From: Euphorbia lathyris
Taxonomy: Eukaryota > Streptophyta > Magnoliopsida > Malpighiales > Euphorbiaceae
Assembly (NCBI RefSeq): GCF_963576675.1
Contig: NC_088911.1
Span: 134,853,929 to 134,917,928, forward strand
DNA length: 64,000 bases
Reading direction: 5' to 3'
The position numbers were made by a program, and so were the translations under genes. The notes under the pieces are model-generated. The model made no database searches. It worked only from the letters and a program-made list of their open reading frames with translations, and had not been told where the DNA came from. Positions within the stretch are counted from its first letter, which is position 1; every line of letters starts with the position of its first letter. Positions 56,607 through 64,000 of the stretch are shown here, in pieces.

Positions 56607-59600
56607 TGATAGAAATGACGCTCCCAGTGCCGCTAATGACTTTAAGCCATAAATGCACGCTTCATACTCAGCCATATTATTGGTGAGAGGGAAGGATAAC
56701 TTCTTGGCCATCGGGATCCTTTCTCCTTCCGGTGATGTAAGTAGTACTCCTACTCCGGCTCCATTCGAATTAACTGCTCCGTCGAAGAACATTTTCCACG
56801 GTATAACTTCGATTGCGTTCAAGTGCTCATCGGGGAAATCATAACTTATCTCTTCTTCCTCTGCATTCGGGGGCTGGTTGGCCAGAAATTCTGCCACGGC
56901 CCTCCCTTTGATAACCTTCTTCGTCACATATTCAATGTCAAACTCGGACAAAAGTAACAACCATCTGGCTAACTTCCCCGTCAAGGATGGAGTTCGGTAT
57001 AGATACTTCACGGGGTCCATCCGAGAAATAATGATCACTTTATACGATTGGAAATAGTGTCGCAGTTTCTTTGTCAACCATACTACTGCCACACATGTCT
57101 TTTCGATCATGTTGTACTTAAGCTCGTACTCCAGGAACTTCTTACTCAAATAATACACCGCGTGCTCCACACCGGTGTCTCCCTCTTGAGCCAACATTGC
57201 CCCAATAGATCGCTCCTCAATCGCTACATAGAGGAGAAGCGGCTTTCCTAGTTTAGGCGGTCTCAGCACTGGCGGATTAGACAAATAGCTCCGGACGCTC
57301 TCCAAAGCTTGCTGACACTTATCATTCCAAACAGCGGGTTGGTCTTTCCTTAGCAACTTAAAGATTGGCTCGCAGATTGCGGTGAGTCTTGCTATGAACC
57401 GACTGATATACTGAACCTGCCCCAGAAACCCTCTCACTTCCTTCTCATTTCTTGGCGCCGGCATCTCCTGTATGGCCTTCACTTTATCAGGATCCACCTC
57501 GATTCCCTTATTTCCGATTACATAGCCTAAGATTTTCCCCGACGAAACGCCGAAAAAGCACTTCTTCGGGTTTAGCCTTAGCTTGAATTCTGCGATTCGG
57601 GCCAAAAACTTCTCGAGCGCGGCAAAATGCCCTTCTCTTGTCTCTGATTTGACCATCATATCATCCACGTAGACTTCTACCTCCTTGTGTATCATATCAT
57701 GGAACAGTGCTGTGGCCATTCTCTGGTAAGTTGCCCCGGCGTTTTTCAAACCAAACGACATTACCCTGTAACAGTATGTCCCCCACTCAGTTGTGAACGA
57801 GGTTTTCGCTTTGTGCTTTTCGGCCATCTGAACTTGCATGTAGCCCATGAAACCGTCCACATTCGTGTGTAATACACTTGACGCTGCGCTGTCGATCAAT
57901 ACGTCGATATGAGGTAATGCGAACTCATCCTTGGGGCATGCCTTGTTAAGATCTCTGTAATCAACGCACATTCTCACTTTGCCGTCCTTCTTTGCGATGG
58001 GCACCACATTCGCGACCCAAGGGGGATAGTCGATTACTTCGATGAATCCTGCTTCTAACTGTTTCTTCACCTCCTCTCTGATCTTATCTGCCCATTCTGG
58101 TCTCATCCGTCGGAGCTTCTGCTTTACGGGCTTCGCTTCGGGGTAAGTTGGAATGCGGTGGGTTACGATTGATTGATCAATTCCAGGCATGTCTTCGTAT
58201 GTCCAAGCGAATACAATTTCGTATTTTTTAATTATTCTCTCAAATTCTTTTTTCTCTTCAATAGTTAATGCTTGAGCAATTTGTATAAGTTTAGGATTTT
58301 CATCCGTACCAAGATTGAAAGTTGACATTTCTATTGCATTGATTTCAAATGTAGGCATGTTATATGAATGAGAATGCATGGAATGATCATGATCAACATC
58401 AAGCAAGTAAGCAAAATCAGAATTCATTTCATTGATAGCATGGGTGATTACATCATCTGATTCGAACAAAGCAGTAATACAATTTTCATCATCGAGGTCC
58501 TCGGGTTTCTCGTGAATTTTGGAGGTACTAGGCTCATCTCCCGCTCCCGCAGTCGCTTCGATGGTGATGACCTGCTCCTCGGCATTTAAATCTAGCATCA
58601 TGATCTCCTCGACAAAGTAGCTCGCCTTTCCTTTGCCCCATTTGGCAACATCATTGAAGATTTCGAACCCTCGCAGAATCTTCCCTTCCGTGCTAGTCCA
58701 TGCCTCGGGGGTTCCTGAATATGCCTTCCCATGCCCCTCGCTCACAAAATACTTCCTCAAGCCTACTTTTCCTTCAGCACTCGCATTGGACGGACTCCCC
58801 TGCTCATATCCCAAACCCCTCCGAGTTTTCTGACTCTTAAAATCCGGAAATTCTGGCAACCCCTGATGGTGTGCTCCTAAGCCCATTCCTGGGATGAAAC
58901 CTCCCTTCATCATCTTCACCACGTCGGTGGTCATGCTTGATTCGTAAATCCCGAAGACTTGGAATCCGGAGAAAAGTTGAGGCTCAATTCCCAATGCTGC
59001 CACCGAGCTCAATTTCTCAGCTCTAATTGTCACTATCTCCTCTCCGAAGGGGAATTTAATCATTTGGTGGAGCGTGGAGGGCACACCTCCCAGCTTATGG
59101 AACCAAGGGCGTCCCAACAGTACAGCAAAGGTTACCGGTATATCCAGCACGGTGAACTCAGTTTCTTCTTCATGCGGCCCCACTTTCAACTTGGCCTTAA
59201 AGACTCCTTCAATATGCCTACGGCTATCATCATATGCTCTAATCACAGTTTCAGAGGCTGTCAAGTTTCCCCTCTCCACTCCCAACTTCGACAAGAGTTT
59301 CAACGGACAAACATTAATAGCTGATCTATCATCGACCATCACATAGCTAGTCTTCTTTCCGTTGATTTCCGCTCGGATATACAAAGGCTTATTGTGAGCC
59401 TTCCCCTCTTCTGGGAGATCCTCGTCAGTAAATGTGATTTCAGCCTTCTTTCGGGCCGTAATTGCTCCCACTAGCACTGCCGGCTCAGTATCGGTGGAAA
59501 TAACCAGATTCTGCAACTCTTTCATCAGGTTCTCACGATGGTACTTAGAATGGCATAAGACTTCCCAGACTATGGACTTAGCTTGCGTCTTCTTCAACTG

Positions 59601-59811
59601 CTCAAGAACTTGGTCATCGGGCTTAGGAGCCGACCCTTCTCCAATCTCTGTTTCTATCATAGGTGCCTTCCCCTCGGCCACTCGCCCTGACCTTGTCATG
59701 ACGGTGATTTCTGGCTCATCATCCGATTCATCCCAAATGTTAATAGGAACCCTCTGATTGGCATCTTCCTCGTCCGAAGAACTCTCCCAAATGTCCACAA
59801 CCATTAAATCC
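56607..59811 (-). pseudogene. pol: Protease, G-patch, RT, RNase H (copy 2)
   Basis: One long minus-strand frame. The protease has YVMVDDRSAINVCPL (about 59343-59300), where the usual third residue of the D-D/T/S-G triad is Arg, and the closing VLLGRPWFHKLG. A G-patch follows, GGFIPGMGLGAHHQG ... RGLGYE (about 58900-58800), an RNA-binding Gly-rich motif also known next to some retroviral proteases. RT has KKDGKVRMCVDYRDLNKACP and YVDDM. The first RNase H is intact (GAG at the copy 1 stop), and the second begins MFFDGAVNSNGAGVG but is cut by a 131-bp deletion near 56615 that shifts the frame. Copy 1 lacks the whole protease to G-patch segment. Confidence 0.9.
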
Positions 59812-62467
59812 ATGACTGAGGAACATTTGGATTCAAGTAAAAGGGATCCGCCGATCCATACAAGGTCCAACCTATCAACTCATCATAATCCCGGAGGGAC
59901 ACTCTGCTCATCCTTCTGGCGGCCAACGGAATAGCACCTCGTTGTATGCACATAAGCTGCACCTTATCGCTCATTGTTTCATGACACTGCTCATAACGGT
60001 GCCTCCACCTCCTAGCATAGTCCACAAAATGTTCCTCGGGGAATTGCCTAATCCTGTCCAGATCATCCAGGGATCCCGTCCATGGAATGTACATTTCATA
60101 TCTCGCCACAAAAGCATTTCGGAGCGGTATCCAATGACCCATCTCCTCCTCTGATAGACCCTGATGCCACAATAAGGCTTCACCCATCAAGGTTTCCGGA
60201 AAATGTTCATGCAACTCACACTGCGGAAATCCGGCGTCATACATATGATTGCGAAATATCCTCGCATGCTCCACAGGATCCTGGTATCCACCATACCTAG
60301 GCATTGCTATCACCGCATCAGGTGTTTGGTAAGACGGGGAGTCAGGGGTTTGCTCTGCCAGCATCCATACTGTATACTCCTTGATAAATCTTTTCGTCAT
60401 TGCTGCCCAATCGGTCTTAACATACATCGGCAGCGACATGTACCACATTAACGGTTCACCCATCAACGAATTACAAAACAAGCTAGTGATCTCTTCTTCT
60501 TTAAAACCCAAGGGTGCCATAGCCGACAAGTAAAAATGAAGGTGTTCCATAGGATCCTTATTGCCATTATACTTGCTAACCCTCGATAGCGGACGCTTGA
60601 TAGGTCCAATCTGCATTGCGAAGCGCTCTGCGGCCCTGTCCTCGGCTCTTTGGTACTTGTCTAAGAATAAATCTGATAATTGATCCCAATCATGCTTGCA
60701 AGAGTCGGGTAATGAGTGGAACCATTCCAAAGGCTCGCCTACCAGCGAATGATGAAACCACTGAGCAATCTCATCTACTCCGAAGGATTCAATAAACATG
60801 TTGTGCATATATTCACGCAAGTGCACCTCGGGATCTCTTCCTCCACTAAACAAACTCAAATCTGGCACAATAGTCCGAGACGACCCTTCTCTGGTCTCTT
60901 CAGCACTATCCTCATCATACGGTGCTCCACCATCTGACCCTTCTTCCATCGGTTCATCCTCTCGTTCCTCACCCAAGAAGGACACATACAGACCTTTTCC
61001 CATATTGCTTTTTTCGACGGAGTCCAACAACTCCTCTACATCTTCCTCAAAGGATTCCATTACTACAGTTTCTGTCAAACCAGCTCCGATCACGCTCACC
61101 CTATGATTAGGCAATGGATTGCGCCTAACGGAAGGGTTTGCTGATGAAGGATCAGCTATCCTCTTCTCCTCAATCAAATCTTGGATTTCGTGTTTCAGCC
61201 TCTCGCAATTCTCAATCGTATGTCCATAACTGCTGTGGAACTCACAGTACCCTCTAGCCTGAATCTGCGGAGTAGGTTGAGCTTTGTTATACGGGGTAAG
61301 GGCTTTCAACAATCCCTTTTTCTGCAGACGCTCGAAAACTTTAGCATAGGTCTGATCGAACTTGGCGAACCGCCTCTTTTCAATAGCATTAAGATCAACC
61401 ACTTTCACTGCTGCGGATTCCGTACTCGCGCTAGGCCCTCCGGCACTATATCCAGACTTCGTCCACTTGGTATAAGCTTTCTTCGGCTCCCCATCACCTT
61501 CGACAGTCAAGGCACAACTATACATCTGATTGAAATCCGTAAACGGCATATACCGCAACTCATTCTTGATATACGGCAACGTGTTGCCAACCACCATTCG
61601 GATCTGATCCTGCTCGAGCGGCTTTTGTTTCATCACTGCGGCCTTAGCCCTCCATCTTTTCACAAAATCGGAAAAGGATTCCCCAGCCTGCTGCTTAGTG
61701 CTCTCTAACTCCTTCAAAGTGACCTCCAGCATGGTGTTAAAGCTATACTGAGCGATGAATGACTTCGCTAATTCTTTCCAATCCCTCTTTGTCACCATTG
61801 GTAACGCATGAAACCATGTGAGGGCAGCCCCCTCTAAGTAGGTGTTAAACAGCCCCAGGACTTGATCCTCAGTCAGGATCGTGTGCTTCATCACAGCAAC
61901 ATACTAATTCATGTGAGCGGTGGGATCTCCGATTCCATCGAAATTTTTCATGTCGGGGAGACGAAATTTCAGAGGCAAAGCTGTTGCCGACAAACAATTC
62001 TTCAAGTTATAGAAGTCCTGATTTTCGGAACTTCCTCCGCGCAAGTCCTGCACTTCCTGTGTGATGTGTTGCTTCCACTCCTCTTCCTTAGCTTTCTCTT
62101 TCTCTAACTGTTTTCGGATATAATCCTGATAATCCTCCTCGTTCCCAAAGCGAGGGCCATCGTTCACCTCATTCTCAGCACGCTTACTACCACTCTTGTT
62201 GTCCTTCAGTGCTAACTCAGCTAGCTGGGCCAAGATTGCGGCCAGCTGATCATTGATATTGTTCACAGAATTCTCCAATTCAGCCACTTTCTCGTCGGTC
62301 GCAGACATACTGACGAAAGACTGAGTATACCCAGATGAAGATGATTCAGAAGCCACAACTACTGATTCTGAACTGTCTACTCGTAGCTGATCAAACTGTC
62401 TGACAAGCCGATTACTCTCGTGAAACCACAACCGCTTAATGATGACATCTGGGCGAACGGTATCCAT
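59812..62467 (-). pseudogene. gag: Gag with four capsid-like repeats (copy 2)
   Basis: Start ATG 62467, homologous to 27573 in copy 1. TAG at 61906-61904 (Gln in copy 1) lies within the first capsid repeat. A 1-bp deletion near 59812 shifts out of the pol frame. The order is the same as copy 1: first full capsid domain, C-H-H-C knuckle CEFHSSYGHTIENC (about 61250-61205), acidic linker, half repeats LSLFSGGRDPEVH ... LEWFHSLP and VSKYNGNKDPMEH ... LMWYMSLP, then a full repeat MPRYGGYQDPVEH ... LLWHQGL ... FVDYARRWRHRY. Repeats 2-4 differ noticeably from copy 1 while keeping the spacing, consistent with selection on the protein before death. Confidence 0.88.
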
Positions 62468-64000
62468 TAGTATGTATGCATGATTTTTATATGCATGATT
62501 CGTGGTGTGTGCGTTTATTTATTTATGATTATAAGATAAGAAGAACAAACGTTAGTTCTATTTACATGTATCACAACATCTCTCTTCCACCCTTATTCCT
62601 CCACACACTCGTCGGTCCAGGTCTCTTTTCTAGGATTTTGGTTTTTGGCTCACATTGCGGTCCAGGGGACGCGTGATGCCGTCGATTATTGTGGGAAATT
62701 AAATCATTCATCAGACAACACAGTTCGTTTTGATGTATCCACGTTTGGTGACTAAGAAATTGACCAAGTTGGATTGTCCTTTCAGAATAACTCATCTTTT
62801 GTCCTTTTGCGAGACACATTAATTCGGGTTTTGACTCCCTTTGAACGCATCTCAGTTTTTAGACGTGGTTCGAGTTATTCTTCTAGTTCAATCGTTCGTT
62901 ATTGTCGATGACTCGTTCCCTTTTGTTCGCGTGGGTTCATGTCTCGATTTTGGATTACAACGGGATCTTTTGGATCTATCGAGAGACGTAACCACATGTT
63001 TATTTAGTGATGGAATCACTTTTGGATTTTATTTTAGGGAACGGACTCATCGCGTAACGTGTTTGCTCTTAGCGTCGAGGATCCGTTTGCTCATTTTAGC
63101 TACGTGAAAAAGACGGCGAGTCTTATTTTGAGCGCACGGTAACCTTTCGGCTAGCAACAGTTCGTTGTTCTTCCCAATCCACGGGATATATCATCTTAGT
63201 GTGGTTATAGAAAATCAACGTTTCGTTGAATCGCATGCTTATTCAAAGCGAGGACATCACCGTTCTCTTTCCTTTAGGCACGATTTAAGCAAACACGTAC
63301 ATCGGGCCATATTTCTTGCAGTTTTGGTAACGGTCGAAATGATCGAGTCGTTAGTCAAAACCCACAGTCTCGTCCATATGGTGCAATTATATGGTTTGGC
63401 TTAATTCGGCTTCGAGATTTTAAACGGGGTATACACTCGTCCGAGGCACGTATTCAACGACATTGGTTTATTTTCTTTAACTACTCTCGGTATTGATATA
63501 TATCGTAGATTCGGAATGATTTTGGTCGTTTAGTTCATTTTTCTCTTCTTTATTTTCTTAGTCATCTGTACGGACACATCCATTTCTCTTAAGAACGACA
63601 CGAGGCATAACGTAAAAGCTCGTCTTTCATTCGGAAGGGACGGGCTACTTGTGCGAAACTTTTCGCGTTATGACAGGGTCATTCAGGATAGAAATGTTCT
63701 TCGTTTTCGTTTCGTCTTGATCTCGTTTTATCCCAATTTATTTAAAGAATGTGAATAACGGCTATTGTTAATATAGTCTTTTGTATCGAAATGTAATTAT
63801 CCTTAACACCGAACCGATTCATACTAATACGTGCTTACGTCATAACGCATTTCCTGAACACGTGCCTTCGTCGGGACACCGAAAGGGACAAGGCGGGTCG
63901 CACATGTTCATTCATATGAGATGACTAAGTCGTCTTTAGTTCAAATCGTTTCGATGTTTTAGGGTAATTAGTATGTCGATTCATGAGTATATATTAACGC
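62468..64000 (-). other. Untranslated leader of copy 2, cut by window edge
   Basis: Matches 26040-27572 of copy 1 on the opposite strand. No coding frame is recognised. By comparison with copy 1, the primer-binding site and 5' LTR should begin roughly 0.4 kb past the window. Confidence 0.65.

Larger units (their letters stand above)
47304..64000 (-). mobile_element. Tat/Ogre-like Ty3/gypsy element, copy 2 (partial)
   Basis: Same family as 22042-41903 but inverted. In minus-strand order from the window edge: leader (64000-62468), gag, protease and G-patch, RT, two RNase H domains, integrase, antisense plant-mobile-domain gene (plus strand), 39-bp minisatellite, 3' LTR (50320-47304). The 5' LTR and right-hand duplication lie outside the window. 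The LTR end reads TCTAATA instead of TCTAACA, a mutated terminus. Nonsense codons, a 1-bp deletion and a 131-bp deletion interrupt gag-pol. Confidence 0.9.

Overview
This is nuclear DNA of a flowering plant, most likely a eudicot. It is AT-rich, has no convincing host gene, and consists almost entirely of LTR retrotransposons nested inside one another. Lineage names rest on protein motifs and primer-binding sites read by eye. The nesting itself is firm: three of the five intact LTR/LTR insertions inside other elements are closed by perfect 5-bp target-site duplications (TSDs), and interrupted reading frames resume in register after the insertions.  Layout: (1) 1-6727 is flanking DNA with a small non-autonomous LTR element (914-3561, minus, TSD GAAAA), a Mutator-type foldback MITE (4069-4616, 9-bp TSD) and a decayed LINE 3' end (about 4640-5070, minus). 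(2) An old Ty3/gypsy chromovirus-like element starts at 6728 (LTR, Met-tRNA primer site, gag, protease), is cut at 9043, resumes at 44904-47303 (RT, RNase H, integrase) and is cut again at 47304; its remainder should lie beyond the right edge. (3) A Ty1/copia SIRE-like element (9044-44903, TSD TACCT) sits in that protease-RT region. Its 5' LTR holds a non-autonomous Athila-like element (10027-16314, TSD GTAGG). Its centre is rearranged: a truncated second copia element (16706-about 19740), then SIRE-type integrase, protease and gag in inverted order (19740-21873), then a long extra 3' ORF on the plus strand. (4) That extra ORF is split by a 19.9-kb Ty3/gypsy Tat/Ogre-like element, copy 1 (22042-41903, plus, TSD GCTGT), whose 5' LTR carries a further foldback MITE (24129-24627). 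(5) A second member of the same family, copy 2 (47304 to the window end, minus), lies in the chromovirus integrase, so copies 1 and 2 form a giant inverted repeat.  The most interesting object is this Tat/Ogre-like family. Its gag-pol polyprotein appears to carry four retrotransposon-capsid-like repeats (two full, two half) with the zinc knuckle after the first. Copy 2 also has a protease and a G-patch, then RT, two RNase H domains and integrase. Between pol and the 3' LTR, on the opposite strand, is a six-exon plant-mobile-domain gene with its own TATA box. Its five introns are all phase 0 and its first five exons have identical lengths in both copies. Upstream of that gene lies a 39-bp minisatellite, and the LTRs carry a GC-rich palindrome array just upstream of the sense TATA box. 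Both copies are broken by different lesions, so neither could encode all its proteins as it stands.
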